DNA of 64,000 nucleotides from Cranoglanis bouderius (GCA_023630585.1 CM042539.1:27056255-27120254), one strand, 5' to 3'; counted from the first letter of the stretch, positions 42,201-53,583 are shown. Program-made: numbers and translations. The notes: generated by a model from the letters alone, not told the origin.

Positions 42201-43295
42201 TTAACAGTTAATTTTTTGAAGGTGAAATTAGAGTCAGGTGCTTTCAATCAATGGGATGACAATCAGGTGTGAGTGACCACCCTATTTTATTTAAAGAACA
42301 AGGATATATCAAAGTCTGATCTTCACATGTTTGTGGAAGTGTATAATGGCACGAACAAAGAAGATTTCTGAGGACCTCAGAAAAAGAGTTGCTGATGCTC
42401 ATCAGGCTGGAAAAGGTTACAAAACCATCTCTAAAGAGTTTGGACTCCACCAATCCACAACCAGACAGATTGTGTACAAATGGAGGAAATTCAAGACCAT
42501 TGTTACCCTCCCCAGGAGTGGAGACCACTCCAAGAGCAAGACATGTAATAGTCCACAAGGTCACAAAGGAACCCAGGGTAACTTCTGAGCAACTAAAGGC
42601 CTCTCTCATGTTGGCTAATGTTAATGTTCATGAGTCCACCATCAGGAGAACACTGGACAGGTTTGGGCCTGTTTTGCTGCATCTGGGCCAGGATGGCTTG
42701 CCATCATTCATGGAACAATTAATTCTGAACTATAGCAGTGAATTCTAAAGGAGAATGTCAGGACATCTGTCCGGTAACTGAATCTTAAGAGAAAGTGGGT
42801 TATGCAGCAAGACAACAACCCTAAGCACACAAGTCGTTCTACCAAAGAATATTTAAAGAAGAATAAAGTTAATGTTTTGGAATGGCCAAGTCAAAGTCCT
42901 GACCATAATCCAGTAGAAATGTTGTGGAAGGACCTGAAGCAAACAGTTCATGTGAGGAAACCCACCAACATCCGAGAGCTGAAGCTATTCTGTACTGAGG
43001 AATGGACTAAAATTCCTCCAAGCCGATGTGCAGGACTGACCAACAGTTACTATAAATGTTTAGTTGCAGTTATTGCTGCACAAGGGGGTCACACCAGATG
43101 CTGAAAGCAAAGGTTCACATACGGAATATTGGATCATTTTGCTCAATAAATAAATGACCAAGTATAATATTTTTGTCTCACTTGTTTAATTGGGTTCTCT
43201 TTATCTACTTTTAGGACTTCTGATGTTGTTTTAGGTCATATTTATACAGAAATGTAGAGAATTCTTAAGGGCTCACAAACTTTCAATCACCACTG
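39261..43295 (+). mobile_element. Tc1-like element split by a LINE
   Basis: Ends CAGTGGTGCTTGAAAGTTTG (left) and 'ctcacaaactttcaatcacc' (right, ending CACTG at 43,295). Plus-strand transposase remains downstream of the LINE: MARTKKISEDLRKRVADAHQ at 42,346, then GLHQSTTRQIVYKW. The catalytic part reads QQDNNPKHTSRSTKEYLKKN and WPSQSPDHNPVEMLWKDLK at 42,802-42,960. Frameshifts and an internal loss make it inactive. Confidence 0.9.
39374..42088 (-). mobile_element. 5'-truncated non-LTR retrotransposon (L2/Rex1-like)
   Basis: Minus-strand order: endonuclease C-terminal part (VLIIGVYIPPSANAKEVLCE, FIITGEFNHANLKSVLPKF; 42,073-41,729), a linker, then reverse transcriptase (NPRKAAGPDNIHGRVLRGCA at ~41,080, LNDYRPVALTPIIMKCFERL at ~40,910, DPLQFAYRPNRSTDDAI at ~40,800). 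It ends in a 3' UTR with a (tg)n run at 39,928-39,995 and a (gaactt)n tail. Several frameshifts and stops. The catalytic FADD-type box region is disrupted. The N-terminal endonuclease is missing. Confidence 0.88.
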
Positions 43296-43935
43296 TAAAA
43301 TATGGCCGTGAAAGTCAGACTAAACTAAAATATGTGCTAAAATATGCACTAATCATTTGTAAATTGCTTTTTGAAATGCAACCAGGTATCACCTGGGAAT
43401 CAGGTATACCCCCATCTACACCCTGCAAGTGAATGGTATAAATCATAAGACTAATATGATTCTTTAATTACCCCTTTCATTACATGAGGTCTTTTCTGAT
43501 TTTATACTGGCATTCCTCTGAAACTGTTTCATTGGATACTGAATGTTCATGTGTTTATGATGCACTTTAATACATTTATTGAAGGTTTATTGCATGAATG
43601 GGTCGGTTGGGTCTGATGTTTATGAAGGGCTTGTTCAAACAAGATTTTCCAAAGAAACTGGAAAGAAAATTAAATTGAATTTGACCCACTACACCAAACT
43701 AGTCAGTGTGTAGGTAACAAAGCTGTTGATGGATGCAAGTGGCTATTACAAAGAGTCCTAATGGCTAAAGTTCAACTGTAATAAATGCAACAACACAAAA
43801 GCAACTGATTACATTATGGCAAAGTACTGAATAAAGGGTCTGAATACTTATCCAAATAAGAGATTTCAGTTTTTGATTTTTAATAAATTTGATGTCATTA
43901 TTGTGTGGCAGACGGTTAAGAACAAAATTGACTAT
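43296..43935. other. Diverged rapunzel upstream flank and Tc1 terminus
   Basis: 43,685-43,790 resembles 9,370-9,480 upstream of the minus-strand short gene ('gacccactacacca', 'aaagctgttgatggatgcaa'). 43,825-43,900 ('ctgaataaagggtctgaata cttat') is a Tc1-like terminus. No gene. Confidence 0.45.
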
Positions 43936-43937
43936 TA

Positions 43938-44172
43938 GGGTGGCTGTGGTTCAGGTGGTAGCGCAGATTGTCCACTAATCGTAGGGTTGTTGGTTCGATT
44001 CCTGGCCCACATGACTCCATGTGCCAAAGTGTCCTTGGCCAAGACACTGAACCCCAAGTTCATCCTGATGGCAGGCCTTGTAGCTCTGCTGCCATAAGTG
44101 TGTGCATGAATGAGACACAGTGTAACGTGCTTTGTGAACTGCAAAGGTTAAAAGGCACTATATAAGTGCAGA
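43938..44172 (+). mobile_element. tRNA-derived SINE, second family
   Basis: A-box-like 'tggttcaggtggtagcgcag' and B box 'ggttcgattcc' in tRNA spacing. The body reads 'aagacactgaaccccaagtt' and the 3' part 'ggcactatataagtgcagac aattta'. Different from the SINE at 13,880 and 20,400. Confidence 0.85.
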
Positions 44173-45918
44173 CAATTTACTGTTCTTCCTAGTGTGAAAG
44201 TTGCAATCAAACACCTCAAAGAGAGAGTGAAGGTAAACAACAAAAGATGAAATGTTATGTGGATGCCCAATACTCTGCTAAAACACCTAGTTTCAAAAAA
44301 ATCCCCCCCACCCAATAACAATGTGAAACCCTTGGTGAAATTCTGTCCTATCTTGATACTTCCTTACCTCAAATTGTTGTATACTGTCTCTTATTGTTTT
44401 TTCGCCTTGTTGTTGTGTACTGCTCTCTGGTTGATGTGTCTAATTCCTGTGTACATGTAACCCCTGCTCTGTTATATATTTATATTTTTAAATTATAATT
44501 TATATTTAAGAAGAAAAGTCAGATAATATAGTAGATGTCAAAGCACCTGCGCAAATCAGGTGCAAATTTCTGCAGTTGTGGTTTTGTTGTTAGACTCTTC
44601 CAAAGCATTGGTTTGTTGTTGAGCAAGTATGATACACAAGTGGGACCCACATTGGAGCTCTCCTTCACCTGCCGCTATCATCTATGAGTAGGCAATAGAC
44701 GAATGCAGATAACAATCTGCCATGAGCCATGCCTCCTCCAGCTTTCTTGTAAATCATTACCTGAAACTGGAAAGTCAATTGGAAACTAACTCAAATATTG
44801 ATGTTCCATGTTCTGAAAAATCATGTTATCCATAAGCATAAGTTTCATTTGGTAATCACTCCCATTTCTGATGTTTGGAATCTCAGGGTTAAACCCCAGC
44901 TCAGGATTGGTGGCCTCCTAGGCAAGATGTCTTTGTCTTTAGCAACAGATTTTGATCATAAAATCAAAAATGTAAATCACTGACCCCATGGTTGGCTTAG
45001 GGAACAGGCTTTGTTATTTTGAAACTAGACAAGCTGTGTTGTTGCTGTGTATAGATCCTGACTACCATAAAAATTACAGGCCAAGCAAAAGCACAGACAT
45101 GCCCATATTGTGTAAGTGAGTGAGTCAGGACTTTAAACTGCTTCAAGGCTTTATGCCATTTCAGTTTCTTTGGAAAATCTTTTTTTTTTAACAGGCTTAC
45201 CATCTGTGATATGATTCATACTTCAGCCAAACTTTTCATTATAGCCTGTATCTGCATTGTAAACACATAAATTAATCCAGTACTTAGAACAAATGGCCTG
45301 GGATTTGTTCTTTTTTAATTCAAGTTTCTGTTCTCATTGTTCTGAGCTAGTAATAAAGTGATACCTTATCATCAGATTTATCTTTTATGCCATTCACTTG
45401 AAGGTCATTTTATGAAGGCCTGGGGTTGTTCTTTTTAACTTTAGGTTAGTGCTGGGTGATTTTCCTGATTAAGTTGGTTAATTGGAATTAATATTTTAAT
45501 GTGTAATATTAAATATAATGTGTATTGTTAATTAATATTTAAAATGTTCTAATCAAGATTGCTTTTTTTTTTTTAAACCAATACGAAGGAAAAATAAAAT
45601 TTTCTTTACCTGCCAAAATAAACAGGCAGAACTTCGCCGAGGACTGAGCTCGTGGCAAAGAAAGGTTCAGTTCAAAAAAGGTTCACTGAAAAGTCTGATG
45701 AACAAGTTCATGTAAAATATACAACCCCTGAACCACCAGTCAGAATTGTGTCACTTTTGACCTCGGCAAGTTCAACAGACGAAGTGGGAAAATGGACGCC
45801 CCATGTTTGTATTTTGTTAGCAACAACAAGCTAGGCAGCTAACTCGGATGAGTAATATATGTTTTCTTTCTTAAACAGTAAACTGTATAGTCAGTGTCTT
45901 AAATTGAACCAATTAATA
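44173..45918. other. No gene recognised
   Basis: Only short open frames. 45,310-45,380 ('tttctgttctcattgttctg agctagtaataaagtgatac') resembles 52,960-53,015 upstream of the plus-strand short-form gene, so part is old rapunzel-flank DNA. Confidence 0.4.
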
Positions 45919-46011
45919 CAGTGCTGTGAAAAAGTATTTACCCCATCCTGATTTCTTCTGTTTTTGTGTATATCTCATACTAAATTGTTTCAGAAATTAA
46001 AACACAATCTA

Positions 46012-46698
46012 TGTTAGCTCTCCCACTCGCGGCTCCGCGACGGAGCAGCATATCTCACTACGCTGCTAAACAGAGCAGCGCCCTTCCGCATTCTACGGAG
46101 CACATTCCAGCGCCATTCATAAAGACTCACGTGTTGTTTACCTCTGCCATGTGCTTTTTTGTTTTCGTATTCACGTCATGTCTCCGCCTCCCGTGTTCTC
46201 CCATGTGCTTATGTTTTGGTCTGTGTCATGTCTCCGCCTCCGTAACTCTCATTGGTTCATGTTTATTGTGTAATTGATGAGTTTCAGCTGTTATTGATTT
46301 GGACGTGATCTCTTTGTGTTTAAATACGCCGCTCCGTTTCCGCTTCGGCGCGGAGTATTAGTATAGTCTAGTATATCATAGTTTAGCTGTAGATGTGTTT
46401 AACCATGCGATTTGTTCCCGTGATTTCCAGATCACCTTTCGAGCGTTGGTTTAATTTAGATGTGTTTAACCGTGCGCCTTTTTTCCTTAGCTCGTAATTC
46501 GTGGTTCCCAGACCACCGTCTAGCCTAGCGTGTGTTTGCTGTGTTTCTTATTTGTATTAGTTCTACCTTCTTTGGATAACGGTGACATCCCTGCTTATAC
46601 ATTTCTGTTTATTATTATTTTCAAATGTTCCTAATAAACTGAACACTTTCCCCTGCAAGTGCATCCTGCTTATCTCCTTCACCCTACGGGTCGTAACA
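46012..46698 (+). repeat. 5' LTR of copy 2
   Basis: 687 bases. TATA-like 'tttaaatacgcc' at 46,319; inferred transcript start GCGGAGTATT at 46,350; polyadenylation signal AATAAA at about 46,633. About two units of a ~60-base repeat ('gatgtgtttaacc...'). Confidence 0.85.
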
Positions 46699-46699
46699 G

Positions 46700-46709
46700 A
46701 ATACTCCGC
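46700..46709 (+). promoter_or_regulatory. Self-complementary primer-binding site of copy 2
   Basis: AATACTCCGC, just after the 5' LTR, pairs with GCGGAGTATT at 46,350-46,359. The same 10 bases are kept as in copy 1 although the surrounding LTR has diverged. Confidence 0.75.
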
Positions 46710-46826
46710 CAAAAATTGATGCAGCGGGGAAAGCGACGCCACGCCACGCCACGCCCTGCCACGCTACAATTGAAATGCCTGCTATTAAATGCCTGCTAGT
46801 TTTTTCCTCAGTGGACTTTCATCTAT

Positions 46827-48152
46827 CCTCCTGATGAATATGATGGTTTTTCCACTTGGCCACAATGCTACATTTTGCAGGCACAACTTTATTTTTTGAG
46901 CTTGGAGGACCCCAAACCCGACGAAGAAGAGTGGTTGGGGTTCCTCCTCTCTTGTCTCTTCGGCTCCGCTCGCCAATGGGCGAAGCTTCACCTTACCAGT
47001 AGATCCCCGCAGCTCCAAACAGTTTTGGGCTTTGTGGATCTACTGGTCCAGGTGTTTGGAAGCCCAGACTTCCAACCCGACCTCAGGACATTTTTGGGGA
47101 AGGATCGTCTGGGCGACTGACCTAGTAAAACATTTCTGGAGTACTACGAGAGTAAACGGGCTAACGTGGTGGCCTATACCTCTCATCCCCAAACCCAGGA
47201 ATGTGCCACCGAGGGATGCACCCGACCAGCCATCCTGCAGTGTCCCACCTGCAGGAACCAGGGAGTCAGGAGCAGCTACTTCTGCTCCCAAGGCTGCTTC
47301 AAGGGCAGCTGGTGGGTGCATAAGCGGCTCCACAGGAGGGCTCCCTCAGAGCTCCAGCCAGAGACCCAGCAGGAAGTCTCCTCCACGGAGCTACCACAGG
47401 AGGTTAATGTGGCGACCTCCAGCCCCAAGCTCCAGCAGGAGGCCCAGCAGGAGGTCCCCTCAAGGGAGCTGCTCCTGGAGGTTAACATGGTGATCTCCAG
47501 CCCTGAGCTCCAGCAGGAGGCCCAGCAGGAGGTCTTCAAAGCGGAGCTGCTCAAGGAGGTTCACGTGGTGACCTCCAGCCCCGAGCTCCAGCCTGAGGCC
47601 CAGCAGAAGGTCTCCAAAGCGGAGCTGCCTCTGGAGGTTAACAAGGTGACCTCCAGCCCCGAGCAGCAGCCAGAGATTCAAGAGGAAACCTCCTCTCCTG
47701 GCCTGCTTACACCAGAGGTCCACGAGGAGACCTCCGCCCAAGCAGTGTTCTCGTCAGAGGTTCAAGAAGAAACCTCCACTCCTGCCCTGTCCATGTCTGA
47801 GGTCCATGGGATGACCTCTTCTCAACCTAGTCCATGTCCAAGCCCATGTCCAGGTTCCTGCCCTAATCCTAGTCCATGTCCAAGACCATGTCCAGGTTCC
47901 TGCCCTAATCCTAGTCCATGTCCAAGACCATGTCCAGGTTCCTGCCCTAATCCTAGTCCATGTCCAAGTCCATGTCCATGTCCAGATTTTAGCCCTATTC
48001 CAAGGTCAATCTCTGAGCCAGTTCTCAGGCAGGTCCCCGTCAGGTTCCCAGTCCTGCTCCCAATCCTGTTCCCAGTCCTGCTCCCAATCCTGTTCTCAGT
48101 CCGGTTCCCAGTCCTGTTCCCAGTCCTGCTCCCGTTCCCAGTTCCATTCTAG
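46827..48152 (+). pseudogene. Gag capsid-like / METAP1-type C6H2 zinc finger fusion, copy 2
   Basis: Gag part 46,827-47,120: WTFIYPPDEYDGFSTWPQC, EEEWLGFLLSCLFGSARQWA, FVDLLVQVFGSPDFQ. It is closed by a TGA at 47,118-47,120 where copy 1 has CGA (Arg). The start region has a small duplication and a 1-base frame change, so no intact ATG reads into it. The frame continues past the TGA to the zinc finger at 47,202-47,333, with the same C-x4-C-x7-C-x2-C-x10-C-x3-C-x7-H-x3-H spacing (LQCPTC, YFCSQGCFKGSW, HKRLH). Five acidic ELQxExQQEV...TSSP repeats follow, then PEV/SEV-x-EETS repeats, and a 33-base-type Pro/Cys repeat (PSPCPRPCPGSCPN) at 47,820-47,985. One nonsense change and one indel are the only breaks I see in the N-terminal part. 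Confidence 0.8.
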
Positions 48153-48274
48153 TTCCTAGTCCAGTTCCTAGTCCAGTTCCAAGTCCAGTTCCAAGTCCAA
48201 GTCCCGGTTCCGACTCTATTCCTAGTCCAGTTCCTAGTTCAGTTCCAAATCCAGTTCCTGATTTCGTTGCTAGC

Positions 48275-49015
48275 TACATAGGTTTAATTTCTGGATGTGT
48301 GTTTGCTCTCCTTCTCAGTTCAGAGGCTGATTTGACTCAAAGCTCCGCTTCCAACCCAGCTCACTCCTCTGTCTCCTCCTCTGTCTTCTCCCCTGTCTTC
48401 TCCCCTGTCTCCTCCTCTGTCTCCAGCCCTCTCTCCAATTCAATTTCCGAGTCTTTCTCGAAGTCTGTTTCCGAGTCTTTCTCGAAGTCTGTTTCCGAGT
48501 CTTTCTCGAAGTCCGTTTCCGAGTCTGTTTCCAGGCCTTTCTCCGATCCTGTTTCCAGGCCTTTCTCCGATCCTGTTTCCAGGCCTTTCTCCGATCCTGT
48601 TTCCAGAGCCGACTCCGCTCCTGGTTCCAGAGCCGACTCCACTCCTGGTTCGAGGTCAAGCTCCAGGTCAAGCTCCAGGTCAAGCACCAGGTCACGCGCA
48701 GCCCTGAGATCCAGGCCCAGCACCAGGTCACGTGCAGCTCCGAAATCCAGACCAGGCATCCGTCCAAGTTCTCGTCCAAGTTCTCGTCCAAGTTCTCAAG
48801 GAAAACCCGACACGCTCTGCTCTGGTTACGGGACACTGGACATAACCAGCCTCAGGTCCTGGAGGGCAGAGGTCAGGATCCTGCCCAGGGGCCCAGGTCC
48901 ACCAAAGTGGATGGAACTTTCAGCGCTTCGGGAGACGCGCCTTTGGGGGGGGGGCTCTGTTAGCTCTCCCACTCGTGGCGCCGTGACGGAGCAGCATATC
49001 TCGCTATGCTGCTAA
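48275..49015 (+). CDS. Hydrophobic segment and Ser/Arg-rich tail of the copy 2 ORF
   Basis: Continues the element's protein: YIGLISGCVFALLLSSEA (48,275-48,328), then HSSVSSSVFSPVFSPVSS, ESFSKSVSESFSKSVS repeats (48,450-48,530), FSDPVSRP repeats, SRSSSRSSTRSRAALRSRP, and the conserved end ILPRGPGPPK near 48,890. The frame stops 58 bases inside the 3' LTR. The same order of features is present in copy 1 (32,121-32,790), which argues that both descend from one long coding frame. No catalytic motif. Confidence 0.55.
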   Translation, partial: YIGLISGCVFALLLSSEADLTQSSASNPAHSSVSSSVFSPVFSPVSSSVSSPLSNSISESFSKSVSESFSKSVSESFSKSVSESVSRPFSDPVSRPFSDPVSRPFSDPVSRADSAPGSRADSTPGSRSSSRSSSRSSTRSRAALRSRPSTRSRAAPKSRPGIRPSSRPSSRPSSQGKPDTLCSGYGTLDITSLRSWRAEVRILPRGPGPPKWMELSALRETRLWGGGSVSSPTRGAVTEQHISLCC

Positions 49016-49708
49016 ACAGAGCAGCGCCCTTCCGCATTCTACGGAGCACATTCCAGCGCCATTCATAAAGACTCACGTGTTGTTTACCTCTGCCATGTGC
49101 TTTTTTGTTTTCGTATGCACGTCATGTCTCCGCCTCCCGTGTTCTCCCATGTGCTTATGTTTTGGTCTGTGTCATGTCTCCGCCTCCGTAACTCTCATTG
49201 GTTCATGTTTATTGTGTAATTGATGAGTTTCAGCTGTTATTGATTTGGACGTGATCTCTTTGTGTTTAAATACGCCGCTCCGTTTCCGCTTCGGCGCGGA
49301 GTATTAGTATAGTCTAGTATATCATAGTTTAGCTGTAGATGTGTTTAACCGTGCGATTTGTTCCCGTGATTTCCAGATCACCTTTCGAGCGTTGGTTTAA
49401 TTTAGATGTGTTTAACCGTGCGATTTGTTCCCATGATTTCCAGATCACCTTTCGAGCATTAGTTCAATTTAGATGTGTTTAACCATGCGCCTTTTTTCCT
49501 TAGCTCGTAATTTGTGGTTTCCAGACCACCGTCTAGCCTAGCGTGTGTTTGCTGTGTTTCTTATTTGTATTAGTTCTACCTTCTTTGGATAACGGTGACA
49601 TCCCTGCTTATACATTTCTGTTTATTATTTTCAAATGTTCCTAATAAACTGAACACTTTCCCCTGCAAGTGCATCCTGCTTATCTCCTTCACCCTACGGG
49701 TCGTAACA
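48958..49708 (+). repeat. 3' LTR of copy 2
   Basis: 751 bases, longer than the 5' LTR because of an additional ~65-base unit ('gatgtgtttaaccgtgcgat' type) around 49,340-49,480. Otherwise near-identical to the 5' LTR. Confidence 0.85.
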
Positions 49709-51121
49709 TTCCAAGATAAAACAAAGGCTAACTAAGTAAACACAAAATACAATTTTTAAATGATAATGTTATTTATTAAAGCAAAAAAGTTATCTAATAC
49801 CAACTGGGCCTGGGTGAAAATGTATTTGCCCCCATAGAACTTTTTCAACAGCATGAAATTGGTCTTATCCAGTAACACACTATGCCAAAGTTGAAAGAAA
49901 TTCCAGAAATGATGAGGGAGAAGGGGATGGAAATACATCAGTCTGGGAAGGGTTACAAAGCTATTTCAAAGGCTCTGGGACTCCAAAGGACCAAAGTGAG
50001 AGCCATTATCTCCAAATGGAAAAACTCAGCACAGTAGTGAACCTTCCCAGAAGTGGCTGACCTTCAAAATTCCTCCAAGAGCACAGCAACTACTCATCCA
50101 GGAAATCACAAAAGAGGACAACATCAAAGGACCTACAGCCCTCTCTTGCATCAATAAAGGTCACTGTTCATGACTCCACTATCAGAAAGACACTGGGCTA
50201 AAATGGCATCCATGGAAGTGTGGTGAGGTGAAAACCACTGCTAACCCAGAAGAACATTAAGGCTTGCCTGAATTTTGCCAAAACACACCTTGATGATCCT
50301 CAAACCTTTTGGGAGAATATTCTGTGGATTGATGAGTCTGGAACTGTTTGGAAGTAGAACTGTTTGGAAGACAGGGGTCCCGTTACATCTGGTGTAAACC
50401 AAACACAGAATTCCACAAAAAGAACATGATACCTATGGTCAAGCATGGTGGTGGAGGTGTGATGGTGTGGGGATGCCTTGCTGCTTCAGGACCTGGGTGA
50501 CTTGCAATAATTGAGGGAAGCATGAATTCTGCTCACAACCAGAAAATCTTAAAGGAGAATATCTGGTCTTCAGTCCGTAAGTTGAAACTCAAGCTCAACT
50601 GGGTTATGCAGCAAGACAATGATCCAAAGCATAGGAGTAATTCCACCTCTGAATGGCTCAAACAAAAGCAAAATTAAAGTTTTGCAGTTGCCTAGTCAAA
50701 GTCCTGACTTGAACCAATTGAGATGCTGTGGGAAGACTTGAAACGGGCAGTTCATGCTTGAAAACCCTCCAGTGTGGCTGAACTAAAGCAGTTCTGTAAA
50801 GAAGAGTGGGCCAAAATTCTACCACAGTGCAGTGAAAGACTGATATCCAGTTATCGGAAATGTTTGGTTGCAGTTATTGCTGCTAAAGGTGGCACAACCA
50901 GGTTTTAAGTTTAAGGGGGCAGTTAGTTTTTCACATGGGTGATAGGTGTTGGATAATTTTTTTTTCCACTTCAATAAAAAAATGAATAAATAAAAACTGA
51001 ATTTTGTGTTTACTCAAGTTGCCTTTGTTTTATGTTGTATTTCGTTTGAAGATCTAAAACTATTTAGTATGAGATATACACAAAAACAGAAGAAATCAGG
51101 ACATACTTTTTCACAGCACTA

Positions 51122-51550
51122 TTGCTGATTAATCTAAAGTTAATACTTGTAAGTAAGAAGTTTTACTTTGTTTATTTCTGATGCTCTGCACAACCATGCT
51201 GATTTGTTGTCGCTCCATAAACGGGGAGGAAGGAAATCGGATTTGAGAAGAATACCCCAAGTTGCTGTGGCATTTCATGTCACTAAAGACATGGTCCCTA
51301 TTTACTCTGTCGAGAAAGAAGGGTTTACTATGTTGTGCAAAAATAGTAACATCTCAATCTATGGCAAATAGTGCAAACAATGTATTTTAATATCTTTTTT
51401 TATTATTATTTAAAATAACCATTTTTTGCACTATTTTCTATAGATGGTGCTGTTACTATTTTTGCACATCTACATTTTCCAAAGTCCATTCTAATATTTT
51501 TTGTTTTTTAAAAACTTTACACTTTACACAAAAATTACACAATTTATGTA
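51122..51550. other. No gene recognised
   Basis: AT-rich spacer between two Tc1-like elements. 'tgctgttactatttttgcac' at 51,449 and 'tgttgtgcaaaaatagtaac' at 51,333 form an inverted pair about 100 bases apart. Confidence 0.4.
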
Positions 51551-52903
51551 CAGTGGTTACAGTGGAAAAAGGATCATCCCCCTCCTAAAAATGACTTGTA
51601 AACTCAATAAGGTGTAGCTAATCACCTTCTCAATTGCACACAAAGCCATTTGACTTTCAGCTGTGGTCATTTTGATTAGCTCAGCATGAAAAGTGCTTTC
51701 CTGGAGCATTTTGTAGTGCAACTGAAGCAAACAATCGACTATGGGTAGCAAGGCACTGTCAAAAGATCTCCGGGATAAAGTTGTGGACAGGCACAAGTCA
51801 GGAGATGGATACAAATTTTTTTAAAGGCTTTATCAATGCCTAGAAGCACAGTGAAGTCTATTATTAAGAACTGGAAGGTACTTGGTACAACACAGACCCT
51901 CCCTGGATCAGGACGTCGCTCCAAACTGGATGAAAGAGCCAGGAGGAAACTGGTCAGAGAGGCTACCAAGAGGCCTACAGCAGCTCTGAAGCAGTTACAG
52001 GAATTTATGACAAAGAGTGGTCATTGTGTGCATGTGATAACAATATCACAAATTCTCCACAAATGTGGCTTGTATTGGAGGGTTGCAAGAAAAAAGTCAC
52101 CCACGACTGAGCTTTGCCAAAACGCACCTTGAAGATTCTGAGGCCACATGGAAAAAGGTGTTATGGTCAGATGAGACTAAAATTGAATTATTTGGCCTCA
52201 ACACCAAGCGATATGTCTGGCGGAAATCTAATACAGCTCACCATCCAAATAACACCATGCCTACAGTAAATCATGGAGGTGGTAATATCCTGTTATGGGG
52301 GTGTTTCTCTGCAGCAGGGACTGGAGCACTTGTCAGGATAGAAGAAAAATGGATGGGGCAAAATACCGTCAAATTCTTGAGGAAAATCTGCTGCCCTCTG
52401 CCAGAAAGTTGTCAATGGGAAGAAGGTTTACCTTCCAACATGACAATGACCCAAAGCACACAGCAAAACTGACCACGCAGTGGTTGAAGGAGAAAAAGGT
52501 GAATGTCCTTGCATGGCCTAGTCAGAGCCCAGACTTAAACCCCATTGAAAATCTGCGGAATGACCTAAAGACTGCAGTCCACAAACGGTCACCATCAAAT
52601 TTAACTGAACTTGAGCAGTTCTGCAAAGAAGAGTGGGCAAATATTGCAAAGTCTAGATGTGCAAAGTCAGTAGAGACATATCCCATTTATTAAGCAAGGG
52701 GGTGATCCTTTTTCCAACTCAGTGATTCTGGTTTCTTTATTTTTATTTTTCTGACATGTTGGTGTTATATCTTTCACTTGGATGTTATAAGTTGCACTGA
52801 GTAAATACAGCTGAATAAAACAAAAACTGTGTCCATCTTCATTAAAGGCTGAAAAGCAACAAAATGTCTTAAGGGGGGGGGGGATTCTTTTCTATACCCA
52901 CTG
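51551..52903 (+). mobile_element. Tc1-like element, most complete transposase in the window
   Basis: Inverted ends CAGTGGTTACAGTGGAAAAA (left) and 'ttcttttctatacccactg' (right). The plus-strand transposase is spread over three frames (51,745-52,690): helix-turn-helix part MPRSTVKSIIKNWKVLGTTQ, first catalytic Asp in VLWSDETKIELFGLN (about 52,160), second in FQHDNDPKHTAKLTTQWLKE (about 52,440), third position in WPSQSPDLNPIENL (about 52,520). This is the DD34E-type catalytic set of Tc1 elements. At least two frameshifts make it inactive as written. Confidence 0.9.
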
Positions 52904-53570
52904 TATAATTGCATTATGTAAGAAAAAAATGTAATTGTAATTGAGAATCGTTCATAAAGTTTCTTTCAGGTTTCTGTTTTCACTGCTGTGAGCCAGTAAT
53001 AACATGATACCTGGTTATATTTTATTGAGGAATATCCAACTGATCCTCGAATATATCCTGTCTGCAGAATTCACTGTCACTTTAGTGTTATATGTGAGAT
53101 ACTGTTTGTTATAATGCTTGTGTTATACCAGATGTGCACTTTGTATATCCTCTGTTTTACAAAAGCCAAAAACTGTTCAGATTGAATCTGACTGTCATTG
53201 ACATATTTTGTATTTCATGAATGTAATTTCCTATCATGCTGTCAACATTCAAAAGCGAGATTTGCTGAAGTAATTTCCTGTTCATGTTTTTTTTTTTGTT
53301 TGTTTTGTTTTTTACAGTTTTAAAAAATGTTGGTGTATTATCTATTACAATAAGAGACTAAATCTGCTTTCCCTAGCAAACTTCACTGAAATTTAAGATT
53401 GATAATTTTTATAATGTTCTATAATTACATTATACTATGTAGAAATTATCCTGAATCCTGACATATAAAGTTTATCTAAGTTTAAGTTTATGTTCACCTC
53501 TTCCCTCTAGCCCAAATAAATAAATAAATAAATAAACACTGCTCAGATTATGTAAGTCACTCCCTCAGCT
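52904..53570. other. Upstream flank of the plus-strand short-form gene
   Basis: No gene. 52,960-53,015 is related to 45,310-45,380. (aaat)n at 53,514-53,536. Confidence 0.4.
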
Positions 53571-53576
53571 TACCAA

Positions 53577-53583
53577 TATAAAG
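53577..53583 (+). promoter_or_regulatory. TATA box of the plus-strand short-form gene
   Basis: TATAAAG, followed by 'cacagtggcagggatgg' as in the minus-strand paralog (9,207 region). Confidence 0.6.

Larger units (their letters stand above)
46012..49708 (+). mobile_element. Non-autonomous Tf1/sushi-like LTR retrotransposon with Gag-zinc finger ORF, copy 2
   Basis: 5' LTR 46,012-46,698, 3' LTR 48,958-49,708, both TGTTAGCTCTCCC...CGTAACA. A polypurine tract (about 48,943-48,954) abuts the 3' LTR. The flanks ATCTA and TTCCA do not form a clear duplication. Internal order is the same as copy 1: Gag-like domain, C6H2 finger, ELQ-type repeats, Pro-rich tract, hydrophobic segment, Ser/Arg tract. 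LTR and internal sequences differ enough from copy 1 to be a separate subfamily. No pol genes. Confidence 0.85.
45919..51121 (+). mobile_element. Tc1-like element carrying the second Gag-zinc finger retrotransposon
   Basis: Left end CAGTGCTGTGAAAAAGTATT; right end 'acatactttttcacagcact' at 51,101-51,120. Downstream of the insertion the plus strand keeps a broken transposase (words GYKAISKALGLQRTKVRAII near 49,960-50,010, VMQQDNDPKHRSNSTSEWLK near 50,605, SQSPDLN near 50,700). The insertion occupies 46,012-49,708, about 90 bases from the left end. Confidence 0.85.

Noticed and set aside
43955..44020. Possible tRNA gene from the A and B box spacing.
   Set aside because: The sequence continues into a SINE body and tail, so it is a tRNA-derived SINE head.
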